A stretch of DNA of 15,795 nt from UBA2365 sp964594045 (GTDB taxonomy: Bacteria > Bacteroidota > Bacteroidia > Chitinophagales > Saprospiraceae), in NCBI GenBank assembly GCA_964594045.1, contig CAZQKR010000070.1, forward strand, positions 1 to 15,795, in the 5' to 3' direction. The translations under genes and the position numbers were made by a program. This document shows positions 8,677-15,795 of this stretch, in pieces; position 1 is the stretch's first letter; each line of letters starts with the position of its first letter. The notes under the pieces were generated by a model. It made no database searches. It worked only from the letters and a program-made list of their open reading frames with translations, and was not told the origin of the DNA.

Positions 8677-11289
8677 ATGAAAAATAAAAGAAAATTAGGT
8701 CTGATATATAGTTTTATCTTATTATGTTCTATTGCTTTTCATGCATATGGTCAGGATATTAGCTATGTGGTTACCAATCCCAGACATACTTATCATGAAA
8801 ATGATACATTTTACTTAATCGATGTTATTGTTTTTAGTAATCAAGGTCTTTTACTTGGAAGTGGTCAAATATACTTTTTATATGACACATTGGCATTTGG
8901 CCCAAATGTAGTCTATAATGAAAAAGTAGAAATTTATTTAAGTGAAGATGCAATCCTGAGTAAACAAATATCAGATGGCCAAAATCAGATTTCATTTTAT
9001 AATACTTTTATTCTTAATGATAGTCAGGACTCTGTATTTTCATTCTCTTGGCAGAAAAACAAAACAGTTTTGTGGGGTGATGCTGAAAATATTGATTATT
9101 ATTCCGACATTTTGCTTACATTAAAGTTAAATCTAAGACCAGGATTTGGTGAAATTGAGCCTTATATTTGCTTTTCAGATGATGGGTTACGTATCAGACA
9201 GACATTGAAAACATGTTTGACTGGAATGCCTGATACTTTGATGTGCAGCCTTTCGTCACAGAATATAATCAATGATGAAAGGTATTTTTGCGATTATTGT
9301 CCGATTGTTTACAATACATTTGATTCAGGACCCGGGTCTCTGAGATATGCGATTGAATGCGCAGAGAGAGGGGACACCATCAGATTTGCTAAAAACATGA
9401 TTAACAGCACGATTTTGATTTCCAGCAATAAGATAGAGTTAGAAAAAGATGTGTTTATAGTAGTAAAAAAAGATCATAATATTGAGGTTGATGGTACATT
9501 TAGTCAAAGAATTTTTGAAATAAGTGCTGATACTTATGTATTTCTGGAAGGACTTTCGATTACATCAGGGTTAGCTGAAAATGGATCTGCAATAATTAAC
9601 GAGGGCGATCTGACTCTAAAAGATTTGAATATATACTTTAGTTTCCCAAATACTTCAAATTCTCAGGTAATTAATAACGGAAATCTACAAATTGATGGAA
9701 ATGTAAGTTTGATAAAAAGAGGTATGAGTACAGCAGGTACCATTTCTGATCTTGATTGTTCTTCAACCATTCTATCAGGTGTACTAATAGCAGGTTATAT
9801 GTCCTCTGCCGTATCTGCAGAAGTCAACTATAGCGGAGGAGATGGAGGACCTCACATAGGTAATTCTGTTAGTTCTACTGGTGTTTTGGGCTTGACAGCG
9901 TCAACGCCTTCAGGTAATTTTGAAACAGGCAGTGGTATTTTAACCTATAACATTTCCGGAACCCCCGACTCTTCAGGTACTGCGTATTTTTCTTTAAATA
10001 TTGGAGGGGAATCATGTTTAATGGAATTATTTGTTACATCAGGGACTATTACTGGAATAAATTGTCTTGATGCCAGCATTACAGGATCTTTGGTTGAAAA
10101 TGTTCCATCTGGTGGTATATTGGTCGAGTTATTATATTCAGGAGGAAACGGAGGTATTCATCAAGGCCAAACAGTAAATTCTACTGGCGTAGCCGGGTTG
10201 CTTGCTTCAACCCCTCCAGCCAATTTCGAATTGGGAGATGGAATTTTAGTCTTTGAAATTTCCGGCACTCCGCTTGGGTCTGGAATTGCTGTTTTTGCAA
10301 TCGATATTGGTGGACAATCTTGCCTTCTGGAGATCTCTGTTGCATCTGGGGAAATTACTAATTTGAATTGTACAAATGCTTATGTTTCCGGTGATCTGGT
10401 TGTCGGGGTAGAAACCACCAATGTTACTGCTGAATTACAGTATGTAGGAGGTAATGGTGGCCCACACATTGGACAGATAACAAATTCAATAGGTGTTGCA
10501 GGATTAACAGCTACTTTAGACTCAGGAAATTTTGAAATAGGAAATGGCATTTTAGTTTATCTGATATCCGGAATTCCCTCTGATACCGGTATTGCAATGT
10601 TTACAATAAATATTGGTGGACAAGCATGTAATCTGGAAATAGCTGTAGTTAATGAAGCATTTATTTGTGGCACTACTACTGTTTCGTTCATTTACAATAA
10701 CGCGGAAGTAACCTATGGCACAGTAATGAGTTCCGGTAGATGTTGGCTTGACAGGAACTTGGGTGCATCTCAGGTGGCAACAAGTAGCATTGATGCATTG
10801 GCCTATGGGGACCTTTTCCAATGGGGCAGGCTTGATGATGGGCACCAATCAAGAGAGCCGTTATCCGGAACAACTACTTCTTTATCAAGTTCTGATAATC
10901 CGGGACATAATTATTTCATTCTTTCCTCAAGTAATCCATATGATTGGCGCATTCCTCAAAACAACAGTTTGTGGCAGGGTATAAACGGAATTAATAATCC
11001 TTGTCCGGATGGATTTAGAATACCTTCTGAGGCTGAGATAAATGACGAAAGGTTGAGTTGGAACAGCAACAATTCAGATGGAGCATTTAATTCTCCTTTG
11101 AAATTAACTGCAGCTGGTACAAGGGGAAGAAGTAGCGGAATGTTAGCGAATGTCGGCACTTTTGGCTATTATTGGACTAATACTGTAGTGAGTACAAATT
11201 CTCAGCGTTTGTATTTCGGAAGCTCACAAGCATCTATGGCTAGTAGTAACAGAGCATCTGGAATGACAGTGCGTTGTATTAAACATTAA
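8677..11289 (+). CDS. Exported protein with cohesin-like N-terminus, beta-helix segment, three Ig-like repeats and FISUMP domain
   Basis: The 870-residue protein has a signal peptide (about 1-25, cleavage near A-Y-G/Q). Residues 26-200 form a beta-rich domain whose D-V-I-V-F-S-N...Y-D-T-L-A-F-G pattern resembles cohesin folds, a weak similarity. Residues 210-350 start with D-S-G-P-G-S-L-R-Y-A-I, the usual opening of exported right-handed beta-helix proteins, but only a few coils follow. Residues 355-660 are three Ig-like repeats of 102 residues. Residues 660-870 are a Fibrobacter succinogenes major paralogous domain: G-R-C-W-L-D-R-N-L-G, F-Q-W-G-R, P-C-P-D-G-F-R-I-P and the final V-R-C-I. The gene lies 29 bases after the lipase gene with no obvious terminator. 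Sampled lines are AT-richer than the first gene and the right-hand operon. No catalytic residues are recognised; a surface-display or binding role is inferred. Confidence 0.88.
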   Translation: MKNKRKLGLIYSFILLCSIAFHAYGQDISYVVTNPRHTYHENDTFYLIDVIVFSNQGLLLGSGQIYFLYDTLAFGPNVVYNEKVEIYLSEDAILSKQISDGQNQISFYNTFILNDSQDSVFSFSWQKNKTVLWGDAENIDYYSDILLTLKLNLRPGFGEIEPYICFSDDGLRIRQTLKTCLTGMPDTLMCSLSSQNIINDERYFCDYCPIVYNTFDSGPGSLRYAIECAERGDTIRFAKNMINSTILISSNKIELEKDVFIVVKKDHNIEVDGTFSQRIFEISADTYVFLEGLSITSGLAENGSAIINEGDLTLKDLNIYFSFPNTSNSQVINNGNLQIDGNVSLIKRGMSTAGTISDLDCSSTILSGVLIAGYMSSAVSAEVNYSGGDGGPHIGNSVSSTGVLGLTASTPSGNFETGSGILTYNISGTPDSSGTAYFSLNIGGESCLMELFVTSGTITGINCLDASITGSLVENVPSGGILVELLYSGGNGGIHQGQTVNSTGVAGLLASTPPANFELGDGILVFEISGTPLGSGIAVFAIDIGGQSCLLEISVASGEITNLNCTNAYVSGDLVVGVETTNVTAELQYVGGNGGPHIGQITNSIGVAGLTATLDSGNFEIGNGILVYLISGIPSDTGIAMFTINIGGQACNLEIAVVNEAFICGTTTVSFIYNNAEVTYGTVMSSGRCWLDRNLGASQVATSSIDALAYGDLFQWGRLDDGHQSREPLSGTTTSLSSSDNPGHNYFILSSSNPYDWRIPQNNSLWQGINGINNPCPDGFRIPSEAEINDERLSWNSNNSDGAFNSPLKLTAAGTRGRSSGMLANVGTFGYYWTNTVVSTNSQRLYFGSSQASMASSNRASGMTVRCIKH
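9739..10656 (+). repeat. Three in-frame 306-bp (102-residue) Ig-like repeats
   Basis: The units begin at 9739, 10045 and 10351, each with a T/E-I-T/S-x-L/I-D/N-C motif (cysteines at residues 361, 463 and 565). Each contains Y-x-G-G-x-G-G, S-x-G-V-x-G-L, G-N/x-F-E, G-I-L-x-Y/F-x-I-S-G-T/I-P and I-G-G-x-x-C-x-L/M-E-L/I. The period is exactly 102 residues twice with no indel. The DNA has diverged, so these are not recent copies. This repeat type is common in large exported Bacteroidota proteins. Confidence 0.85.
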
Positions 11290-11295
11290 ACGCAC

Positions 11296-11332
11296 TTGAT
11301 AAATAGCAATAAAAAAGAAAATTTTCTATCAA
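11296..11332 (-). terminator. Weak AT-rich terminator-like palindrome between convergent genes
   Basis: A perfect 12-base palindrome (AGAAAATTTTCT, 11316-11327) sits inside a wider TTGATA/TATCAA inverted repeat (11296-11301 with 11327-11332). On the - strand the palindrome is followed by a run of six Ts, which fits termination of the leftward operon. A second small hairpin, CTTGT/ACAAG with a 6-base loop (11366-11381), lies just past the operon's last stop. The main stem has few GC pairs, so the call is tentative. The rest of the 100-base gap between the convergent genes shows nothing else. Confidence 0.3.
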
Positions 11333-11390
11333 TTTAGTTGTGGTTACTATATTGAACAATTTCTACTTGTATTCAGACAAGGATGTTGGT

Positions 11391-12299
11391 TTAAAGAAGT
11401 ATCCTTGATATTTTCGATATCACATCCTTCGCCTCCTTCAGCCGCGTCACCAGCATCCAGTCATGGAACATACCCGGATATTCATAATACCGGTAATCCA
11501 CTCCGGAGGATTCCATAATCTCCCTGAACCGGCGGGCATCCGGAAACAACAGGTCATGCGTTCCGGTAAACACGGATACAGGACATAAACCGGACATATT
11601 GCCGTATATCGGACTGACACGATAGTCTTTTATATCCATCTTTCCGGCAGAATACTGACCGGCTATCCGAAGGCCGTCTATACTGAGTATCTTATCCTTT
11701 GCGTCAACCATTGGGATATCCGGATGGCTCATGCTGACATCCAGCCAGGGAGAAAGCAGGATGATCTGATCGGGGTTTTTATGGTTTGAAGCGGCCAGGC
11801 TTTGTGCCAGTGCAAGTGCCAGGCCTCCTCCGGCGGAATCACCCATTAAGATGATCTGCCCTGAAGGCCACCTTGCCATAATATATTCATAAAGCCTTTC
11901 AGCAAATTGATGCACTTCCTCACAGTTGGCTTCGGGTGCCAATGGGTAATCAGGAATGACGACTTTACTTTGTGAATGTACCAGCAATTGCCGGATAAAA
12001 GACCAGTGTAGACCGCTGATATTGCTGTAATAAGCGCCTCCATGAAAATAAAGGATCAATCTGTTCGGGTCAACTGATTTTGGAGTGATGATCCAGACTT
12101 TTCGTCCCTCATGACTGATCTCATCAATGTGATTGTTTTTATTAAATACCGCAGGGATCCGGACGGGCTTTTTGGGAAATTTGTTTCTGATCACCAGGCG
12201 GGTAAAGCGTTTCTTGAATCTGAAAAACCCCAGCAAGATCTGAATGAGTTTTGATTCAAATCCTGGTGGTTCGTCATGAACATACACTAGCTTATCCAT
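11391..12299 (-). CDS. HSL-family alpha/beta hydrolase (esterase/lipase)
   Basis: A 302-residue carboxylester hydrolase of the hormone-sensitive-lipase family, probably cytoplasmic because no signal peptide is seen. The oxyanion-hole motif H86-G87-G88-A89 follows a hydrophobic strand. Nucleophile S155 lies in G-D-S-A-G-G, the acid is D249 in G-T-H-D-L, and the base is H279 in G-M-F-H-D-W. All are in the expected order and spacing, and the length is normal for the family. The first 65 residues are a basic cap-like segment. The ATG overlaps the last codons of the oxidoreductase gene by 8 bases, so it is probably translated by coupling and is the last gene of the operon. It likely cleaves or transfers an ester on whatever compound the upstream oxidoreductases act on. 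The family call is strong; the substrate is unknown. Confidence 0.92.
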   Translation of the reverse strand: MDKLVYVHDEPPGFESKLIQILLGFFRFKKRFTRLVIRNKFPKKPVRIPAVFNKNNHIDEISHEGRKVWIITPKSVDPNRLILYFHGGAYYSNISGLHWSFIRQLLVHSQSKVVIPDYPLAPEANCEEVHQFAERLYEYIMARWPSGQIILMGDSAGGGLALALAQSLAASNHKNPDQIILLSPWLDVSMSHPDIPMVDAKDKILSIDGLRIAGQYSAGKMDIKDYRVSPIYGNMSGLCPVSVFTGTHDLLFPDARRFREIMESSGVDYRYYEYPGMFHDWMLVTRLKEAKDVISKISRILL

Positions 12300-13914
12300 T
12301 TTTTAGCTTGCTTTTCAGCACTTTGTCCGCAGCCAGTTTGCCCGTCAATATGGAGATCGGCAATCCGGCCGGACTGTAAACCCATTGTCCTGCCTGAAAA
12401 ACGTCAGGCAATGGAGTTAAGACCGACTTTGCCACGTGCAGCATGTGATTGACGGAAGGCATGTAAGCGTTGGTAAATGCCCAACCGGTGATGGCACCGT
12501 CTGTATTGCCGGTCATTTTCCGGATGGTCAGCGGTGATGAAGAAAATTTTTCAATTACTTTATCCTTCCATCCCGGGAAAATAGATTCATCCAGTATTTC
12601 TACCGTCAGCTGCTCCATCAGGTTTTTCATTTCGTTGCCCCAGCCGAGTGCATCTATTTTCCTGGAGAGCTTATAATCAAAAAGCAAACTGACCACCACC
12701 CCGGTTTTACCTGCCGGAGCCAGGTTTTCATCCCGCAGGGACGGAATGGCGATCTCAAAGGTGTTGAGTTTGAAATATTCAGCCAGGTATTCCATGACCT
12801 TGCTTTTCCAGATTTGGTCACCGGGATCAATGGAATCATCCCGGATAAATTCATTGATCACTTCTTTTCCTACAAGAGACAACCCTCTTCTGTCGGGCGT
12901 GTAGAAAAAATGGCCGGAACAGATATCCCTGAACCATGATCTGTCCTGGTCAACCGTCATATACACGGTAAAAACCGAATCGGAACCTTCAAGATCTTTT
13001 AATGACCCTCTCCTTTCTGCCACTTTGTTTTTCAAATCAGCTGATCTCAGGTCTTCAAGCGGTATCAGGTTATACAACTGTTTCATATCACCAGCCCAGA
13101 CCAGGTGACGGTATTCCGTACGGTTTCCTTCGGTATCCTCCACAAACTTTTCCTCAGGATGTACCCTTTGAATGGTCGTGTTTGTCCGGATCACTCCATT
13201 ATGCATTTCAATGAATGAAGCTATCCGGTCCGTGATCGTGGCAGTACCTCCTGTTGGATAATGATAATCCAGGTACAGGCTGAAGTAACTCAGTGCAAAT
13301 GAAGCCGGAGTTTTTTGAAAAAAATGCTGCGCTATGATATCGATCAGCGCCTGATTTTGGGTAAACTTTTTCAGATAATCCTCAACCGGATCATTCAGTT
13401 GCCTTATCTTTCCTATCGTCAGCAGGAACTTAAACATCCAGGGCAATAACTCCCTGAACAGATATTTTTTGTTTTTGGGAATGTCCATGAATGCCGGGTT
13501 GTCAATGCCATACAGTACATCCATATATCCCATTATTTTCCTGATCTCTTTGATGATGGCAGAAACATCTTCAGCATTTTCAGGGTAAAAGGACTGCAGG
13601 AACACCTCGTATTCATCCAGACTATTTTTGCCGGTGACATTTATGACCTTATCCGCAATGCCAATCGAAGTGGTACTCTTTTTGAATTCGATATCAATAC
13701 CCAATTGTTTGAGCATCGGAAATACAATACCTGAATTTTCAACAGACCTCAGGCCTCCGTCAAAATAAACGCCGCTTCTCTGAAAAGTCTGCACCAGGCC
13801 TCCTGTTTTGGATTGTCTTTCAAACAAGATCACAGAACGACCGGATCTTGCAATATAAGCCGCAGCAGTCAGTCCTGCAATTCCTCCGCCAACGATAACC
13901 ACATCATATTTCAT
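12292..13914 (-). CDS. FAD-dependent oxidoreductase, CrtI/CrtISO/RetSat-like (phytoene desaturase superfamily)
   Basis: A 540-residue flavoprotein. From the chosen ATG the N-terminus is a classic dinucleotide-binding fold: V-I-V-G9-G10-G11-I-A-G14-L, then acidic E32 after the second strand and a T-G-G motif. The C-terminus carries A-G-Q-W-V-Y-S-P-A-G-L-P, the second FAD-contact motif of carotenoid desaturases, carotenoid isomerases and retinol saturases. The Q-W-x-Y form points to the CrtISO/RetSat side more than bacterial CrtI. These enzymes oxidise, saturate or isomerise polyene or isoprenoid lipids. A TTG three codons upstream (13923) is possible, but ATG at 13914 gives the canonical M-K-Y-D-V-V-I-V-G-G-G start. 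It lies 25 bases after the SDR gene and overlaps the esterase gene by 8 bases. No phytoene synthase or other carotenoid gene is in the window, so a carotenoid substrate is unproven. Confidence 0.9.
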   Translation of the reverse strand: MKYDVVIVGGGIAGLTAAAYIARSGRSVILFERQSKTGGLVQTFQRSGVYFDGGLRSVENSGIVFPMLKQLGIDIEFKKSTTSIGIADKVINVTGKNSLDEYEVFLQSFYPENAEDVSAIIKEIRKIMGYMDVLYGIDNPAFMDIPKNKKYLFRELLPWMFKFLLTIGKIRQLNDPVEDYLKKFTQNQALIDIIAQHFFQKTPASFALSYFSLYLDYHYPTGGTATITDRIASFIEMHNGVIRTNTTIQRVHPEEKFVEDTEGNRTEYRHLVWAGDMKQLYNLIPLEDLRSADLKNKVAERRGSLKDLEGSDSVFTVYMTVDQDRSWFRDICSGHFFYTPDRRGLSLVGKEVINEFIRDDSIDPGDQIWKSKVMEYLAEYFKLNTFEIAIPSLRDENLAPAGKTGVVVSLLFDYKLSRKIDALGWGNEMKNLMEQLTVEILDESIFPGWKDKVIEKFSSSPLTIRKMTGNTDGAITGWAFTNAYMPSVNHMLHVAKSVLTPLPDVFQAGQWVYSPAGLPISILTGKLAADKVLKSKLKNG

Positions 13915-13939
13915 CGTTTTCAAAATTTATATGATACAA

Positions 13940-14866
13940 TTACATTTTCAACCCGATCATCTCCAGGCTCCGTGTGAATATTTCCTTTCCCAATTCCCTG
14001 TTTCTGGCATGTTTAGCCGGGATCTCTTCGTTGGTCAGGTTAAAAAACCTGCCGCTGACACCCTCCATTTCAGGGGAAGAAGCCAGGTAATAGATCGCTT
14101 CTCCCGATATTTCCGGGTTTTTGAGCATGGGCTGAATGAAGTATCTGGAGATGAAATTATACACTTTTCCATTGTTGGTACCGATGTTTGATTTTACAGC
14201 ACCGGGATGCATGGCGTTGATGGTAACACCCGTTCCGCGCAGTAATTCATCCAGTTCCCAAACCGTCATCAATTGTGCTGTTTTTGAAGCGCCATAACCG
14301 AGGTAACCGTTATAGCTCCGTTTATCCCAGTTCAGGTCATCCATGTTCAATCCGTTAAAACGATGTCCTTCTGAATTGACGTGGATGATCCTTGCAGGTG
14401 CGCTTTCTTTCATCCTGCCGAGCAAGGTCATCGTGATCAAAAAAGAAGCAAGATGATTGACGCCCCAGGCCATCTCAAAACCATTAATGGTCAACTGCCG
14501 GGTAGTCATGTGAACACCGGCGTTATTGATCAGTACATCGATTTTTGGGTATCGCTCAAGTATTGTATGAGCGACAGACCTGACTTGATTGAGATCAGAG
14601 AGATCAGCGATCAGGTATTCCGGTTCGTGAGCCGTTAAATTCCGGAGTTGCCCGCACAGTTTTTCGGCCTTTTCCCTGTTTCGGACGATCATCACGATCT
14701 TTGCCCCGGCTTTGGCAAGTCTGATTGCAGCCTGGTAGCCAACACCTGAAGTCGTACCAGTGATCACGCAAATTTTTCCGTCCATTGAGGTATTGGATAC
14801 CCGCTGTGTTTTACGGCCTGAAGATAGAAAGTTGAGTTCTTCCGGAAGTTGAAATTTTACACCCAT
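13940..14866 (-). CDS. Short-chain dehydrogenase/reductase, retinol-dehydrogenase-like
   Basis: A 308-residue NAD(P)-dependent alcohol/carbonyl oxidoreductase. It shows cofactor motif T36-G37-T-T-S-G41-V-G43, the N114-N-A-G117 strand, structural N137, catalytic S165 and Y191-G-A-S-K195. V-R-N-R at 61-64 after the second strand is the basic patch typical of NADP-preferring members. N-G-F-E-x-x-x-G-V-N-H-L and the C-terminal E-x-S-G-x-x-Y...S-G-R-F-F are typical of the retinol dehydrogenase/WWOX-like branch. Residues 1-28 are an extra leader before the fold; M28 (14785) is an alternative start. ATG at 14866 is preferred because it forms a TAATG junction with the upstream gene. Operon context suggests oxidation or reduction of a hydrophobic alcohol or ketone; the actual substrate is not shown. 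Confidence 0.92.
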   Translation of the reverse strand: MGVKFQLPEELNFLSSGRKTQRVSNTSMDGKICVITGTTSGVGYQAAIRLAKAGAKIVMIVRNREKAEKLCGQLRNLTAHEPEYLIADLSDLNQVRSVAHTILERYPKIDVLINNAGVHMTTRQLTINGFEMAWGVNHLASFLITMTLLGRMKESAPARIIHVNSEGHRFNGLNMDDLNWDKRSYNGYLGYGASKTAQLMTVWELDELLRGTGVTINAMHPGAVKSNIGTNNGKVYNFISRYFIQPMLKNPEISGEAIYYLASSPEMEGVSGRFFNLTNEEIPAKHARNRELGKEIFTRSLEMIGLKM

Positions 14867-15324
14867 TATCCAAATTTTTTAACGAGAAAACGGCGATACA
14901 TTTTTCCAAAGCGGGGAATATTATTGAAAATATCACCCCACAGATCGTAGTAGTCCCTTTGCTCCTTTATCAAACCATCTTCACTCAGCGTCAACCGGGT
15001 ACAACCGTAGAGCGGAGTATTGGGATATTTTTTGAACATCATGGTCATGATCCATTCAAATATGATGATGTTTTCATTCTGGGTAATGTTCAGTATCTCC
15101 ATTTGGAGTTGCTGCGTTCGGGTGGTCAGTCTGTTGCACATGGCGATAAAGTCTTCTTTTCCTTCTATTCGCTGGATCGTATCCTGAAAGATGATCTCGT
15201 CGTGATAGTATTTAAAAATATGCGACCAATCCGGTTTGCCTTCGGTATTATAGGTTTTGGACCAAAGTTCTTTGATGGTTTCAGCGTTTAATTCCAATTT
15301 ATCTTCTGATTGATTCATAATCAT
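14866..15324 (-). CDS. SnoaL/NTF2-like fold protein
   Basis: A 152-residue small alpha+beta cone protein and the first gene of the operon. The pattern fits the NTF2/SnoaL superfamily: N-terminal helix E-L-W-S-K-T-Y-N, an F-x-Y-Y-H-D-E-I-I-F-Q-D loop-strand, I-E-G-K-E-D-F, then long beta strands (I-I-I-F-E-W-I-M-T-M-M-F; T-R-L-T-L) and a closing D-Y-Y-D-L-W segment. H41, D42 and D48 line up where SnoaL-type cyclases/isomerases place pocket residues, but catalysis cannot be asserted. No signal peptide is present. ATG at 15324 is used; ATG at 15318 is equally possible. The stop shares a base with the SDR start. It may be an isomerase, hydratase or binding partner for the lipid handled by the other enzymes. 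The fold call is fairly sure; the role is inference. Confidence 0.82.
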   Translation of the reverse strand: MIMNQSEDKLELNAETIKELWSKTYNTEGKPDWSHIFKYYHDEIIFQDTIQRIEGKEDFIAMCNRLTTRTQQLQMEILNITQNENIIIFEWIMTMMFKKYPNTPLYGCTRLTLSEDGLIKEQRDYYDLWGDIFNNIPRFGKMYRRFLVKKFG

Positions 15325-15341
15325 GGTACTTCAATGACACA

Positions 15342-15370
15342 ATTATACGGATTCCATTGTTAATTTTTAA
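15342..15370 (-). promoter_or_regulatory. Possible promoter of the leftward operon
   Basis: On the - strand a perfect TATAAT (15342-15347) lies 17 bases after TTAAAA (15365-15370), which matches a -35 hexamer at four of six positions. The -10 lies 17 bases upstream of the first ATG. It is not a clean Bacteroidota TAnnTTTG promoter, and AT-rich sequence makes chance matches common. Confidence 0.3.
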
Positions 15371-15609
15371 GGGTTAGCACTGAAATCAGAGCAACTTGTC
15401 TAATATTGCCATATTATCTCTCTGCACCCCTGGGTCTCTCTCCTTGGATTGACTTATTTTTTGATCATTTTCAAAGTATACGAATATCTTTTCCGGAAGA
15501 TTTCATATTAAAGATCAACAGGAGTGTTTCGGAAGGCACTTACCATCGTATCTCTTTACTTATATGACCTTAGGAATTCAAAAAAAGGCTGAAAGAAGGA
15601 CGATTTAAT

Positions 15610-15788
15610 ATGTCTTGAAACATGCCATTGCTGTTTAAACCTTGATGTATCGGGAAAATCTCTTATTTAGCCAACCGGTGTTTAAATGGTCCGATGGACA
15701 GAAGCCCGAATGATTTAAACGAGAATGAAGGAAAGTCCTAAAAGGACGGCATTTTAGTAACCGTATGCAAGCGAAGCGCAGCTTACGG
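15610..15788. other. Cluster of inverted repeats in the gene-free right edge; possible structured RNA
   Basis: The 470 bases from 15325 to the window end hold no credible gene. The right part carries several small stems: ATGT/ACAT (15610-15613 with 15620-15623), a perfect 8-base pair GTTTAAAT/ATTTAAAC (15680-15687 with 15713-15720) enclosing GTCC/GGAC with a 3-base loop (15689-15699), GTCCT/AGGAC with a 3-base loop (15735-15747), and CCGTA/TACGG (15761-15765 with 15784-15788) with TGC/GCA inside. Stems in series and nested like this suggest a folded RNA, for example the 5' part of a group II intron or a leader of a gene beyond the edge. I recognise no family, and the element is cut by the window end. 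Confidence 0.35.
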
Positions 15789-15795
15789 AAAAAAG

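Noticed and set aside
10660..11289. C-terminal FISUMP domain as the variable region of a diversity-generating retroelement
   Set aside because: Lectin-like C-terminal domains can be such targets, but no reverse transcriptase or template repeat is visible in the window, and no near-copy of the 3' end of this gene was noticed downstream.
14959..15291. 110-codon open frame on the + strand opposite the SnoaL-like gene
   Set aside because: It overlaps a gene with a recognisable fold and operon coupling; the frame shows no domain and no start context.
15325..15600. Search for a small gene, tRNA or CRISPR in the left part of the gene-free edge
   Set aside because: No open frame with coding character, no tRNA-like cloverleaf and no regularly spaced repeats were seen; only the tentative promoter next to the operon start was kept.

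Overview
The window reads as chromosomal DNA of a Bacteroidota bacterium. The evidence is the protein repertoire (CARDB modules, SprB-type repeats, a Fibrobacter-succinogenes-major-paralogous domain, a GDAD/DTDMNG C-terminal tail), moderate-to-low GC, and start codons without clear Shine-Dalgarno sequences. I cannot place it below phylum.

Left and centre (24-11289, + strand): three very large, closely packed genes for exported multidomain proteins. The first (5'-incomplete) is a string of CARDB Ig-like modules ending in PPC-like and TIG-like domains. Eight bases later begins a 1721-residue protein with its own signal peptide. It carries an intact GHSMGG lipase domain, a PPC-like domain, a full-length thermolysin-type (M4) domain whose HExxH motif and catalytic histidine are lost, SprB repeats, a DPNEI-type module, an FN3 domain and a calcium-loop tail. 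The third is an 870-residue exported protein with a cohesin-like N-terminus, a short beta-helix segment, three Ig-like repeats of exactly 102 residues and a C-terminal FISUMP domain. No clear terminator separates the three, so co-transcription is plausible. Together they look like a cell-surface or secreted adhesion and lipid-ester hydrolysis set.

Right (11391-15324, - strand): a compact four-gene operon read leftward: SnoaL/NTF2-like protein, retinol-dehydrogenase-like SDR, CrtI/CrtISO/RetSat-like FAD oxidoreductase and HSL-family alpha/beta hydrolase. Junctions are a 1-base overlap (TAATG), a 25-base gap and an 8-base overlap, indicating translational coupling. The set suggests redox and ester chemistry on a hydrophobic isoprenoid or lipid; the substrate is unknown. 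It converges on the surface-protein genes across about 100 bases holding a weak AT-rich terminator-like palindrome.

Right edge (15325-15795): no gene. It holds a possible promoter for the operon and a run of short inverted repeats that may be the start of a structured RNA or intron continuing outside the window.

The best candidate for something unusual is the lipase fused to a catalytically dead M4 peptidase domain. The redox/esterase operon and the structured right edge come next.
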